DNA of 64,000 bases from Turbatrix aceti (lineage: Eukaryota > Nematoda > Chromadorea > Rhabditida > Panagrolaimidae). Below are positions 21,454-33,131 of this stretch, in pieces. The position numbers and the translations under genes are program-made. The notes under the pieces are model-generated. The model ran no database searches and was not told where the DNA came from. It was given only the letters and a program-made list of their open reading frames with translations. Every line of letters begins with the position of its first letter. The stretch's first letter is position 1. The stretch lies in NCBI GenBank assembly GCA_963969345.1, contig OZ017768.1, forward strand, positions 7,774,718 to 7,838,717, in the 5' to 3' direction.

Positions 21454-23045
21454 ATGACTTCCCTATCTAACGCCTACCAACTTGATGTGATCTCTGATGT
21501 CATCGGCAAAACACAGAACTTCAATAACCTGAAAAACTTGGTCCTGTCTTGCCGTGAAATGTCGACTGCTTTCAACCTTTTTATGGAAAATATTTTTGTT
21601 GAATACGCAAACGACAAAGTTTACTTGAAAGACCGAGACGGTGACGTAAATATCGTATATTTATTCACGAAAAAAGATAATCGATGGGTCCCCCACTTTT
21701 TTCGGAATCTTTGTACCGGACCACTTCCTCGACAGAAACAGAATACAAAGAAAGCAACTGAAGTCTTTCGAAAACTGCTTGCTCGTGACAGTGAGTTTTT
21801 TTGCTAAAAATTGGAAAGAACAAATCAGATCATTTTTTTGTTGAGCTTCTGTGAAACAAATTTTTGTTTGCAAAGTTTTCGCTTCAAGATATTCTAGTAT
21901 TTTTTTCTTGCTTTTGTGTGCGAGAAAAATTTGAATCTTTGGAGCGTAAACACCTCTAAACTCTAAAAAAATCCAAAAATCTAAAAAATGTTCATTCCTA
22001 GATTCGGTTCACACGTTTAAATTCGCGGTTTCTTTGTTTTTTGGACAATTTTTTTTCACAAACTTTCTCGTTAAAATCGACCACGTTTGTGAAAATCGAC
22101 TTATTTTTTGTTCCAAAAGCGTTTTTCGATTTCAAAAATTTTTTTTCACATGATTCCGTTTTTTCCATTTCTAAAAATTAGGTTTTTATATTTTTTGCAG
22201 ACTACATGATTTTGGATCTTTCTAAAGACCATCTTTATTGGATGCCTCGGTCATCGAAATTGTTGGCGAGTGTTTCTGTCTCGCGATTCATTATCCATAC
22301 TGATCAGCTCCGAAGTTTTCAAACATTTATCCCTCGCTTTGATTCCGTTTGTGTTGTCAGATTTAACGATTTTGGTATCAAAGACGCTCTCGTAAGTTGT
22401 TTCAATTTTTTTTGACAGTGTTTTTTTTTATTTATTTTGAGTTTTTAGGAACTGGAAGAAGTATGTCAGTCTCGGGACTTGCAATTGACAATTTGGGATC
22501 CAGAATCACATTGTCAGAAGATTTTCACCAACGCACTCCGCGATCACGCAATCGCGATTAAACACGTTCGAAATTTTCATTTCGTCTGGCGCGATTATAC
22601 GTGTTTTGATCAAAATAAGAATAATGTCAAGGCGGTTATCAGTTGCATAAAAATGTTTTCTGGCTTCAGAAAACCTAACATTGAGAACGTCACTATCATC
22701 GTTTCTACGCATTTTTCTTATGAATTTTTCAAATATCGACCCAATTACGGTACTGGCACTGATTTTGGAATTGTTCTCAGAAATCATTACGCTACAATAC
22801 TTCCGTATTTCTATGAAATTCCAGAACGCATAAGTGCCAACGTCCGTTTTTCCATGAATTCAGACTTCAAATTTGGAAACGAAGATCCGTTGGTTGTGTT
22901 TCCTCAGGTTTTTCCAAGCGAGGATTTTGAACTGAAATACGAAGGTTCTGAACAGGAATCGGTACTGACAATTACTAATCGACAAACATGGCTCAAGGAT
23001 AATGTTGAGTTTCATTTTGAGTGCACAAATGTGGATAAACCATAG
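21454..23045 (+). CDS. Divergent F-box-like protein of a nematode-expanded type
   Basis: Exons 21454-21790, 22201-22391 and 22449-23045 join to 374 residues. The N-terminal MTSLSNAYQLDVISDVIG...NNLKNLVLSCREMSTAFNLF has the hydrophobic pattern of an F-box (leucine-rich, xxLVLSCREMSxAF), the Skp1-binding module of SCF ubiquitin ligases. The rest is a large alpha/beta-looking domain without cysteines or catalytic motifs, as in nematode F-box-associated proteins that recruit substrates. The assignment is by pattern only. The protein is neutral and has no membrane segment. The ATG at 21454 follows a short leader. Confidence 0.5.
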
Positions 23046-23289
23046 TTTGTGATGTTTGCAAATGATGATTAATATAATTCGTAAATAACAATGATGATAA
23101 ACAGCATTTATAAATCAAGCGGTAAAAGACAAAAAAATGAAAAGCGGAGAAATCGGGAAAAAATAGAAAAAAAAGGAGCGGAGCTTGCGTACAAATTTTG
23201 AAAAAGCGCGGAGCGAAGAAAGGCAAACTGGGTTCAAAAAAACTATCATTTGTGTTGTATCGATGAAAATGCACTGGAGTTGTATGCAA
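23046..23289. repeat. 3' flank with a GGAGCGGAGC-type dispersed word cluster
   Basis: The motif family ggagcggagcttgcg / gcgcggagcgaag at 23175-23220 also occurs at 11655-11740, 26880-27000, 41035-41075 and 55595-55710, always in introns or flanks. It looks like a short dispersed repeat of this genome. Confidence 0.45.
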
Positions 23290-23815
23290 AAACGGTCAGG
23301 GGGAGCTATTGTAGCCAGTTGCCACCGTATGGTTCAATGTAGTTTCTCAACATTGCTGCCATTGTTCGGTTCTGCCGTTCAATTTGACCATTTGCCTGGG
23401 GATGATACGCAAAACAGGCGTTCTGTCAGTACCGTAGCCGATTCGTGTGCAGTCAATGTCTTCAGTGGAACTGCGATGAGCCACTTACTATACAAATCAG
23501 AGGCTGCGAAAATGTATTTGTATCCATCGTCGGTCTCAGGTAAAGGACCACAGATATTGAGGTGTTTTCAGGCTTTCGAACGGGTTAGCACGTTTTTCGT
23601 TTGGCTTGACTTTGTTTTTCTGGCATTCCACGCACGCTTCTGTCAGCTTGTGAACGTCTGTCTTCCATGCCGGCCAGTAGACTTTGTGCTTCATTTTTTC
23701 GATGATCTTTTCGGCCCTTTGGTGTGCACCTACAATTGGATTCTCGTGAAATTCCCGTGAAACTTGGGGTAAGGTAATTACATGTAGCACCTTCGGGATT
23801 CATAAAAGAGCAAGG
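23290..23815 (-). mobile_element. Ty3/gypsy integrase fragment, disrupted
   Basis: On the minus strand the HHCC zinc-binding module is readable (HENPIVGAHQ, then ACVECQKNK), followed in other frames by integrase-core-like sequence with the HP-ANGQ-ER-N pattern. Frame changes and stop codons break it, so it is inactive. At its upstream edge it is joined to a unit of the ~390 bp array. A second fragment lies at 37620-38155 in the opposite orientation. Confidence 0.75.
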
Positions 23816-23838
23816 CTACATCATAGTCAATCCCTTAC

Positions 23839-24831
23839 CTCAATTATATATATTATATAATACATATATGTACATATATAGTAAGTTTCTATATGTCGTC
23901 GGCGAAGTGGACGCCGACGTAGAAGACGGCGAAGTTGTCGGCTTAAGAAGCCGACGGCGGCTTGAACCGCCAGCATAATTAACTCATTTCTAATAACAAT
24001 GAGTACATCGGTCAACATGACCTACAATCTAAAAAACGCATAAATTATGTTTCAAAAAAGAGTATTAAACATATAATATCCCCATAATGAACCATTTAAA
24101 AACAAGCTAAATACGATCAACACTCACGCCGCCTACTCTCTATTACTTTTCGACATGATCTGTTTTTTGTAGACCATTTTTCGTTGCATACTTGGATTGA
24201 GTGATATTTTTTTTCAAATCGTTCTATGATCAAGCCGCAACATCATAGTCAATCACTTACCTCAAATATATATATTATATAATACATATATGTATATATG
24301 TTTCTATATGTTGTCGGCGAAGTGAACGCCGTCGTAGAAGGCGGCGAAGTTGTCGGCTTAGGAAGCCGACGGCGGCTTGCACCGCCAATTTAATTAATTC
24401 ATCTCGAACGACCATTAAGATGTCGACCAGCATGGTCGACAAAAACGATCTAAAAAATGCATAAATTTTGTTTCAAGAAAATAGTATTAAGCATATAATA
24501 TCCCCATAATGAACCATTTAAAAACAAGCTAAATACGATCAACACGAACTCTGTTGTAGAATTGCACTCGACTGCCAACTTGCGAATGCTTTGAGTGATA
24601 TTTTTTTCAAATTGTTCTATGATCAAGCCGCAACATCATAGCCAATCACTTACCTCAAATATATATATTATATAATACATATATGTATATATGTTTCTAT
24701 ATGTCGTCGGCGAAGTGGACGCCGACGTAGAAGGCGGCGTAGTTGTCGGCTTAGGAAGCCGACGGCGGCTTGAACCGCCACTTAATAAGTTCGTCGCGCA
24801 CGACCATTAGCATATCGGTAAGCATAAATCG
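23839..24831 (-). repeat. Array of three ~390 bp hairpin/peptide units (minus orientation)
   Basis: The exon-like cores lie at 23839-24028, 24261-24449 and 24654-24831. Each is bounded on the minus strand by a TTTTTTAG acceptor and a GAG/GTAAG donor. Units one and two keep the open frame (MLTDVLIVIRNELIMLAVQA and MLVDILMVVRDELIKLAVQA); unit three has a one-base deletion after DELIK. The stem-loop GTCGGCTTCCTAAGCCGAC or a variant is present in all. Confidence 0.85.
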
Positions 24832-24949
24832 CTAAAAAATGCATAAATTTTGTTTCAAAAAAAGAGTAATAAACATATAATATCCCCATATTGAATCATT
24901 TAAAAACAAACTAAATACGATCAACACAAAGTTTTGACACTTTATAGTA

Positions 24950-25330
24950 AATCACTTACCTCAAAATCAGATTTTTTTCTTTATATACATACATAGTACT
25001 CCATATCCATCAATAACATAAGTTTGTTTTACAACCGCGCAAATGCCGGTATTCCACGACCGCAGCCGGCACGGCAATATTTACCAGACACTGCTGCATC
25101 CAAGTTCAAAACGTGCTTACTACCTGGTCATTCCAACAATGCATTACAGACTTCTTTAGTGCTTTATGCACGCACATGCAGGTAAACAGTCGTCTGGAAA
25201 GGAATTTTTCCATGCGGGCCATTGTTTTTGCGATTGGAGCTTGCAAGTTGCAGCTACTATGTATGTATCTCCGATGGGCCGGACTTTAGCATTAGTGTGT
25301 TCACATCGTGAATCAATATGTAAAAAAAAT
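24950..25330. repeat. Inverted copy of the module end found at 29.16-29.58 and 37.08-37.47 kb
   Basis: Words such as AACCGCGCAAATGCCGGTAT, TTCAAAACGTGCTTACTACC and CTTGCAAGTTGCAG match the other two copies in reverse complement. This copy stops at the edge near 25330. No coding frame is conserved. Confidence 0.8.
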
Positions 25331-26113
25331 ATAAAAAATATTTGTGTAAAAAAATAGAAAAATTTTCAATACATATTTTATTTTTTAAAATTTTTTAGAA
25401 AATTTTTATAATAATGTATGTTCTATTTTTTAATAAAAAAAATTAACACTGACAGATTTAAATTTATCCATTAATCGACAAACGATATGTTTACTTTACT
25501 TTACTTTACTTTATTACTCTTACTCGTGCATAATTACTCATTACTAAATTAAAAAGACAGGGATGAGTATCGAGATTGCACGAAGAGGGCGCCGTCAATC
25601 GTGTCCGGTAGTCATACAATAAATGCTTGACTACCAAATCAGTGTGTTTAGACAACCGGGGAAAGATATGTAGCAACTTTGCGGACATTGGCTACAAAAT
25701 TTTACCAAAAGGTAGCTTTCACCTGATTCGGAGATTTTGCCATTTTTGCACACATAGGTTTTTGCCATTTTTGGACGATTTTTGACCCGTTTAAGCTAAA
25801 AAAACTAACCCCTTTTTTAAAGGTATTATATTGCCATAAATAGTATTATATTTATTTATATGTATTTTGAGAAAAGCAACTTTTGTTTGAAAATAAGAAT
25901 AAAAATGTAAAACAACAAAACAAATTCAGTCACATTTTAAAAAAAGTTTTAGTTCAATGTAATAAAATTTTTGCAAAAAAAAGAAAAAAAACATGTAGAA
26001 AAAAACGGGTTGAACCACAAAAAATTGAAAGAAATGTTTTTTATTTGAAGAACCAATAACTTTATCCGTATTTGAATTGCAACTGATATAAGCCAAAACC
26101 AAAATAAAGGGAA
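25331..26113. other. AT-rich region without genes
   Basis: It contains a short TTTAC microsatellite at 25491-25515. Otherwise nothing recognisable; it includes the 3' flank of the - gene. Confidence 0.5.
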
Positions 26114-27537
26114 TCAAAACGCGTTGTTGATATTAAACGGCGGAGTGTACGCCCGAATCGCGTACATGGCACGGGTGCGATCCGTCGAAAACCTGCCAGC
26201 ATTCACCTTCTGGTTGAAAACGTTCTGCACAGTCTTGCAAAATTCTGCGCTCTGGGCATCCTTCTCGACGTGGGCCATGAAATGATCGACGAGGTAGTAA
26301 AATGCATTGACGGCATTTTTGTTGAGGGGTCGCTTCTTGAAGCACTTTGGCGTCGTCGGAGTGTACACCATCGGCGGAGGCGGGAGGTAGGCGATCCGGA
26401 GGACATCGGCGTCGAAGAGGCAGAAGGCGATGTAGGTCGTGAACGCGTAGACGATGTACTCGTTGAGATTGGTCAGAATCCGGTATTCACGGCACGCTCT
26501 GATGATCGCGATATCGAGGTGAACGCCGATGTCGGGTTTCGGGACGTGGGGCACGTACTGCAGAAAATAGGATCTCGCTTCCTGGAAGGTAATATCGTCG
26601 AGGACTTTGTCAGTTCCACGAATACGCAAGTGGCCGCGGAAGGCCTGGATGATTTTCGGTCGGGGACGACGTTGCTGGGAGGTTTTTTGAATGTCGCCGT
26701 TTGGAATCCCCGGAATCGAAGGCGACAGGGATGTTTCAGATTTCTTGCCAGAATCCAAATCTGTTTTTTCCTGGTGGTTAAGATTTTCATTGACAACGAC
26801 GTCTGGAATTTCTGGATTATGTGTACTCGGTTTTTGAATGTCTGAAAAAAATTCAAACAATTTTATCAGGGTTTTTTCGACGGGAGCGGTAAAAAAAACA
26901 AAAAAAAAAGAAGCGCGAAGGAAAGAAAAAAATATGCGCAAGCCGAAAAAAAGGAAAAAATGAGCAGGAGCGAAGCGAGCGCATAAACTTTGAAAGAGCA
27001 AGGCAAATTTGGTTTAAAAAAACCACTAAAAATTTATGACAGTTTGTCTCGTTTTTTGTCTTTCAGTTTAATTTCGAGTAGATTTATGCCTAAAAATTTG
27101 TCTAAACACCAGGAAAACTTCAGAATTTGTACTTTTGCTAATTTTTGTAATTTAATTGGAGCGCCATTTTTTTTGGCGATTTTCGTTCCGGGAGCGGTAT
27201 AAAAAAACTACGAATTCAGAAAACTCTGAATTTTATAAATCCCAAAAATAAAAAAATATTTACCTGGTTCTTCGTAAATTTTGATGCAGATAGTCGAATT
27301 TTGTGGACACGGACTGCGCGATTTCATTGCGTCCTCCGACATCGGAAATCCAAAGTGCTGGATTCTGACAACTCTGCCTCTGCGGAGTTTTCCATTGAGC
27401 TCGACGTTGACACAGCACGAGAGACACATTCTCCGCGGATCGATATCTGAGGGCTTGATTCGCGGGTCGTTTACATTGATAGACTCTTCGGTGCCATCAT
27501 CGAACAAGCAAACCAGGTGCTTGTAGGATGCATCCAT
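26114..27537 (-). CDS. Unrecognised two-exon protein
   Basis: Exons 27264-27537 and 26114-26841 join through phase 1 to 333 residues. The start ATG 27537 lies 7 nt behind a strong acceptor (tttttcag), suggesting trans-splicing. The N-terminal 65 residues (HLVCLFDDGTEESINVNDPR...MCLSCCVNVELNGKLRRGRV) have alternating hydrophobic strands resembling a small Tudor-like barrel, but this is only a pattern. A Ser/Pro/Asn-rich linker leads to a well-folded-looking domain (FRGHLRIRGTDKVLDDITFQ, ...YIVYAFTTYIAFCLFDADVL, ...KNAVNAFYYLVDHFMAHV) of about 170 residues that I do not recognise. It is the one apparently intact gene within the repeat-rich block. Confidence 0.65.
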
Positions 27538-27679
27538 CGTCTGCCTGAAAAAGAAAAAAACAGCCTTATTTTCATTACCACGCGTGAATAACGTACAAAA
27601 ATTACCACGCTAGAATAAAAATGTTCAAGTCAAAGGCAAAACAACAAAAAACACAATGAGCTTTTTTTTGAAATCAATT

Positions 27680-29545
27680 GCATATTGCAGTCATTCATAA
27701 TCGTTCGCGCAAAACAGTTCACATTGCAACAATAACGCAAATGGTTGTGCGTGCATTTGCACAAAAAAACATCAACGGGGCCAGAAAAAAATTTTTCTTG
27801 AACGTAAATATAAACAAATTGAAAAATTGAAAAAAAAGTAATCAATTTACCAAAAATACAAAATATGTTATAAATTATAAAAATTTTCTTAAGAAATACT
27901 TATTTAGAAAAAATACTTATAAAAAAATTACCGGTTCAATGAAATTAAAAATTTTCAGCTTTTGCTGTGAATTTTATTTTAGTTCAAATGTATGCTTAGA
28001 AAACAGAAAAACGCCGATGACAAATCCAATTGCACGAGACTAATTGCACACAGATCATTTCACAGCTTTTTAAAAACAGCCGGACAAACAATGCCTCGCT
28101 GCACTTTTGTACACATAAAAAATCGCCAGAATAACATTGCTGCTAGGCTTTTCGTCTTCAACACTTTTATGTACATCGCCCGAGTCATGTTGTCTACCGA
28201 TTTTCCCGTCAATATCCGCGGATTTGACTACGCCATGATGCGGAAGTTTGTCACCAGCATGTTCCGCGACGTCCTCCAAGACCTGGAATCTATCAAGGAT
28301 CTGCCCGTGCTTACTGCATTTTCACACGTTTTGGGATCAAATTCATAATTGATCCCAAAACTGAACATTTTCCGAAACTGGACGTGAGGTATAATCCTTC
28401 CAAGCTCATTATGTGGAACAATACTTGGGAGAATACATACATCCGTCAATTAGAAACTTGGTTCTCTACAACCACGATAAACTGGTCATTGAAGGCTTCA
28501 AGGTGACCGCTGAGTTCCTGCGACCGCTCCTTTCTGAATGTTCACAGACACGCTTGTTAACTGAGAGTACGCTTTGTCAATCGGGAGTTTGGCCCCGATG
28601 ATCTGAGAATATTCATTGTCAACCCCAAAATAACTTTTAAACAATTGTTTTTGGAAAACGTAACTGGCATTCTTCCGGACGATATCATGAACGCAATCCC
28701 GAATGTATGTTTTACTTACATATAAAATTTTTTAAGCAACTGATTAATATTACCAACAAACTCACTGCATTGGGAATTATATGGCAGTGTGACGAGCATG
28801 GAGATAAAAACGTAACAAGATTGATGTCGTGTTTTGCATATATGAACCGTATGTGGAATGAACTGATTATTTACGAAAAAAAACTGCAGGATACTATGTT
28901 TATTACTGGATGTAGGGTTGTTCGTCAATTAGTGTTTATCTGATACCACTTTTTTGGTATCATGATATGATCTGATATTAGAAAAAGGTATCATAATCAA
29001 ACGAAAGCAAAATTTTGATAACAAAAACGACAGAAAAAAATAAGCAAAAATACTGCTGGTTAACTTTCACAAGCTAATCAAATGATATTCTTGATTTTCT
29101 GACAAGTTTTATTTAATTTATCTAATTTCACTGTCACAAGTGTATTATTCTGCGTAAAAATCTACTAAGCCTTTTGTATGTATTGATTCACAAAGTGAAC
29201 ACACTAATGCTAAAGTCCGGCCCATCGGAGATACATACATAGTAGTTGCAACTTGCAAGCTCCAATCGCAAAAACAATGACTCGCATGGACAAATTATTT
29301 TACAGACGACTGTATACCTGCATGTGCGTGCATAAAGCACTAAAGAAGTCTGTAATGCATTGTTGGAATGACCAGGTAGTAAGCACGTTTTGAACTTGGA
29401 TGCAGCAGTGTCTGGTAAATAATGCCATGCCGGCTGCGGTCGTGGAATACCGGCATTTGCGCGGTTGTAAAACAAACTTATGTTATTGATGGATATGGAG
29501 TACTATGTATGTATATAAAGAAAAAAATCTGATTTTGAGGTAAGT
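27680..29545 (+). repeat. Copy A of a ~1.9 kb duplicated module
   Basis: The sequence from ATATTGCAGTCATTCATAAT (27684) onward is repeated in direct orientation from 35522, through the decayed F-box-type gene, a GATACCACTTTTTTGGTATC hairpin, and the common end bearing AACCGCGCAAATGCCGGTAT in inverse. The copies differ by indels and scattered substitutions. Copy A runs straight into an array of ~390 bp units. Confidence 0.85.
28140..28700 (+). pseudogene. Decayed F-box/FTH-type gene, copy A
   Basis: Coding-like text is spread over three frames: FVFNTFMYIARVMLSTDFPV, then FIIDPKTEHFPKLDVRYNPS, then LEGYIHPS-like sequence and NLVLYNHDKLVIEGFKVTAE. This resembles nematode F-box-associated proteins. 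Frameshifts and stops prevent translation. Relative to copy B about 66 bp are missing after CGACCGCTCC. Confidence 0.5.
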
Positions 29546-29667
29546 GATTTACTATAAAGTGTCAAAACTTTGTGTTGATCGTATTTAGTTTGTTTTTAAA
29601 TGATTCAATATGGGGATATTATATGTTTAATACTCTTTTTTTGAAACAAAATTTATGCATTTTTTAG

Positions 29668-31860
29668 CGATATTATGCTCACCGCGATTATCATAGTCGT
29701 GCGCGACGAATTAATCAAGTTGGCGGTGCAAGCCGCCGTCGGCTTCCTAAGCCGACACATTCGCCGCCTTCTACGTCGGCGTCCACTTCGCCGACGACAT
29801 ATAGAAACATATATACATATATGTATTATATAATATATATATTTGAGGTAAGTGATTGACTATGATGTTGCGGCTTGATAATAGAACGATTTAAAAAAAA
29901 TATCACTCAAAGCATTCGCAAGTTGGCAGTCGAGTGCAATTCTACAACAGAGTTCGTGTTGATCGTATTTAGCTTGTTTTTAAATGGTTCATTATGGGGA
30001 TATTTTATGTTTAATACTCTTTTTTGAAACATAATTTATGCGTTTTTTAGATTGTCGACCATGCTGGTCGACATCTTGGTCGTTATTAGAGATGAACTCA
30101 TAAAGTTGGCGGTGCAAGCCGCCGTCGGCTTCCTAAGCCGACACATTCGCCGCCTTCTACGTCGGCGTTCACTTCGCCGACGACATATATTTAGAAACAT
30201 ACTATATATGTACATACATGTATTATATAATATATATATTTGAGGTAAGTGATTGACTATGATGTTGCGGCTTGATAATAGAACGATTTGAAAAAAATAT
30301 CACTCAAAGCATTCGCAAGTTGGCAGTCGAGTGCACTTCTACAACAGAGTTCGTGTTGCTCGTATTTAATTTGTTTTTAAATCGTTCATTATGGGGATAT
30401 TATATGTTTAATACTCTTTTTTGAAACAGAATTTATGCGTTTTTTAGATCGTCAACTATGCTGGTCGACATCTTAATTGTCGTCCGAGACGAAATAAAAA
30501 GTCTGCTTTCTAAGCCGACAACTACGCCGCCTTCTACGTCGGCGTTCACTTCGCCGACGACATATAGAAACATATATACATATATGTATTATATAATATA
30601 TATATTTGAGGTAAGTGATTGACTATGATGTTGCGGCTTGATCATAAAACGATTTGAAAAAAATATCACTCAATGTCAGATCCAGTGTTGTCGGGTTACC
30701 CGACCCGACCCGAACCCGACCCGAAAATCCCGGGTTTCGGGTCGGGTTACCCGAATTTTTCGGGTTCAGGTTCGAGTTCGGGTCGGGTTACCCAAAAATT
30801 TTGGGTTCAGGTTCGGGTTCGGGTCGGGTAACCCGAAATTTTCGGGTTCGGGTTCGGGTTCGGGTCGGGTTTTCCAAATTTCGGGTTTGAGAACCCGACA
30901 ATAAAAATCAAAATGAGAAAAAAAGTTGAAAAAAACCGTTAAACATGTCAAAAATTTGCTTCTAAAGACGCAAAATTCTGACTCAGATCCAAGTATGCAA
31001 CGAAAAATGGTCTACAAAAAACAGATCATACTGAGTACGGCATGAATGTATATAAAAGTTGGGTTAGCAATCGCAAGTTGGCAGTTGAGTGGAATTCAAC
31101 AAACGAGTTCGTGATGATCGTATTTAGCTTGTTCTTAAATGGTTCATTATTGGGATATTATATGTTTAATACTCTTTTTTGAAACAAAATTTATGCATTT
31201 TTTAGATTGTCGACCATGCTGGTCGACATCTTGACTGTTGTAAGAGACGAATTAATTAAATTGGCGGTGCAAGCCGCCGTCGGCTTCCTAAGCCGACAAC
31301 TAAGCCGCCTTCTACGTCGGCGTCCACTTCGCCGACGACATATAGAAACATATGTATTTATTTTACTTTAACTGAATATATAATATATATATTTGAGGTA
31401 GGTGATTAACTATGATGTTACGGCTTGATCATAAAACGGTTTGAAAAAAATATCACTTACAGCAATTGCACGTTGTCAGTCGAGTGCAATTCTGCACACG
31501 AGTTCGTGTTGATCGTATTTAGCTTGTTTTTAAATGGTTCATTATTGGGATATTATATGTTTAATACTCTTTTTTGAAACAGAATTTCTGCGTTTTTTAG
31601 ATCGTCGACAATGTTGGTCGACATCTTAGTTGTTGTCAGAAACGAAATCATCAAGTTGGCGGTGCAAGCCGCCGTCGGCTTCCTAAGCCGACAACTACGC
31701 CGCCTGGTCGACATCTTGATCGTCATTAGGAATGAATTAATAAAAATAGCTGTTCAAGCCACCGTCGGCTTCCTAAGCCGACAACTTCGCGTCGACGACC
31801 ATCCCGGCGTCGTCCCCCACAGCGCGTACTGCGCATTTTGCGTGAGACGGCCGTTCGTCT
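29668..31860 (+). repeat. Main array of ~390 bp hairpin/peptide units (plus orientation)
   Basis: The exon-like cores lie at 29668-29847, 30051-30244, 30448-30610, 31206-31397 and from 31601, with a partial sixth unit joined directly at 31706. Each begins after TTTTTTAG and (except the last) ends in TTTGAG/GTAAGT or TTTGAG/GTAGGT. The open frame starts at an ATG 8-20 nt into the core and reads M-L-V-D-I-L-x-V-V-R-[DN]-E-L-I-K-L-A-V-Q-A, followed by AVGFLSRQLRRLLRRR and a further basic stretch. It ends at the TGA that straddles the donor. The unit at 30448 has an internal deletion. Spacers hold conserved words (GATCGTATTTAGCTTG, GGGATATTATATGTTTAATA). Confidence 0.85.
30690..30900. repeat. GGGTTCGGGTCGGGTTACCC minisatellite
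   Basis: A ~210 bp stretch built from GGGTTCGGGTCGGG words with interspersed AACCCGAAAATTTT. Both strands carry open frames (repeats of GSGSGSGR), but the composition is that of a simple repeat. It sits within an array spacer between units three and four and may explain the ~760 bp gap there. Confidence 0.8.
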
Positions 31861-31899
31861 CGCGGCTTTTGTTTCGGCTTCTTATCAGAGTTGTTCGAT

Positions 31900-32340
31900 T
31901 CGACAATTTTCAGCGCTCGCTCTGCTCGCGCTCTTTGAGCAATTCCATTTTTCGTGCTCACTCTGCTCATGCTCTTTGAGTTCCTAAAATATTCGCGCTC
32001 GCTCCGCTCGCGCTCTTTTATTCTCAGATTCTCTGCTCTTGCTCTGCTCACGCTCGTGAGTTGAGCAGGAGCGAGCAATGAGCAAACATGGCTCACACAA
32101 AAAAAGTGAAGTTTGAGCCACAAATTCAGTTCCTCACTAAAAGAAAGACCGTATACTCCTTGGAGATACCCCCAACATCGTGTTTTTGGTCGAAATTAAA
32201 AGTATTTTAGTATCTGTAACACTAAATTTATAGTGAGCAGTGCTCATTTTAAAAATTTCTCTTGCTCGCTCTGCTCGCGCTCGTGAGCTGAGCAGGAGCG
32301 AGCAGTGAGCAGGAGCAATTTGGTGAGCATCGAACAACTC
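31900..32340. repeat. GCTCGCTCTGCTCGCGCTC-type degenerate repeats
   Basis: The words GCTCGCTCTGCTCGCGCTC, CGCTCGCTCCGCTCGCGCTC and their complements (GAGCAGGAGCGAGCA) recur at 31915-31935, 31995-32015, 32040-32085 and 32260-32310, giving inverted-repeat potential. Non-coding. Confidence 0.6.
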
Positions 32341-32369
32341 TGCTTCTTATGCCTTCGTGCATCAGAAGC

Positions 32370-33131
32370 GGAAGGGGAAGCAATAATTAAGAAAAAGTAA
32401 AAAAAAGTAAAAAATTCTAACATCAAGGATATTCTTAGAGAGGTGAGTAATTTTAAGATCAGCGGTAACAGTATTACTGATAATGCATTTTTTCAGGTTT
32501 TCGTGCTCTTCCGGTACACCTACGGATCCAACTTTCCATTCCATACCTCATCCCAACATTTCAAAAGTTTTTTTTAGGTTTTTTTGCTATTATTTTTTAT
32601 ATCGCTTTGTTTTGTTGTGTAAACTGAATAAAAGTTAATTCATTTATTACTATCATTTGAGTATAACGGGACACGGTTTATCGCATCAAGAATTCAATAA
32701 ACAAGATTTCAAGAAGCCATGGTCCATGGATGACAATTTGGCAGTTGTTGCAAAATTGAAAACCAATAACTCGCGGCAACCAGTTTTTTCGCTACGAGAC
32801 TCATTTTGGCGCGACAACTTGCATTCATTTGAGGAAGGCGTTACTCGATTTGGGTTCCTTTTTTTCTTCTTTCTTTGCAGATCGATTGCGCTGTTATTGT
32901 GTCCTTCTTCCTTCTTCTGGCGTTTGAATGTTTTTGTTCCTTCGTTTGCACGCGGATTATCGATTTCCAAAGATCTTGCGTACTTTTTTGTGTATGTGGC
33001 ATTTTTGCTTCTGAATATCTTTGCCGACATAGTTTCTAAAATCGGGGAAAGAACACAAAGCAAGCAAGTTCGTGTAATTTCCACCCTACGCTCGGCGGAC
33101 GACGACAATTTATTTATTGTGCCAACAATGG
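32370..33131 (+). repeat. Copy of the block at 39.29-40.08 kb
   Basis: 32640-33112 is nearly identical to 39615-40070. Open frames of 120-160 codons exist on both strands in both copies; near-identity gives no information on selection. The block ends by a short junction (GTGCCAACAATGGGCCCAAA) that also occurs in an intron at 42559-42578. Confidence 0.8.

Noticed and set aside
30638..30904. Plus-strand frame of GSGSGSGR repeats
   Set aside because: It is translation of a GGGTTCGGG minisatellite, open in several frames.
29668..31860. Hammerhead ribozyme in the hairpin units
   Set aside because: No CUGAUGA / GAAA core pair was found around the stem-loops.
29668..31860. Helitron 3' end
   Set aside because: Gene-fragment duplication and a terminal-type hairpin suggested it, but no CTRR end after the hairpin, no TC 5' end and no Rep/helicase frame were seen.
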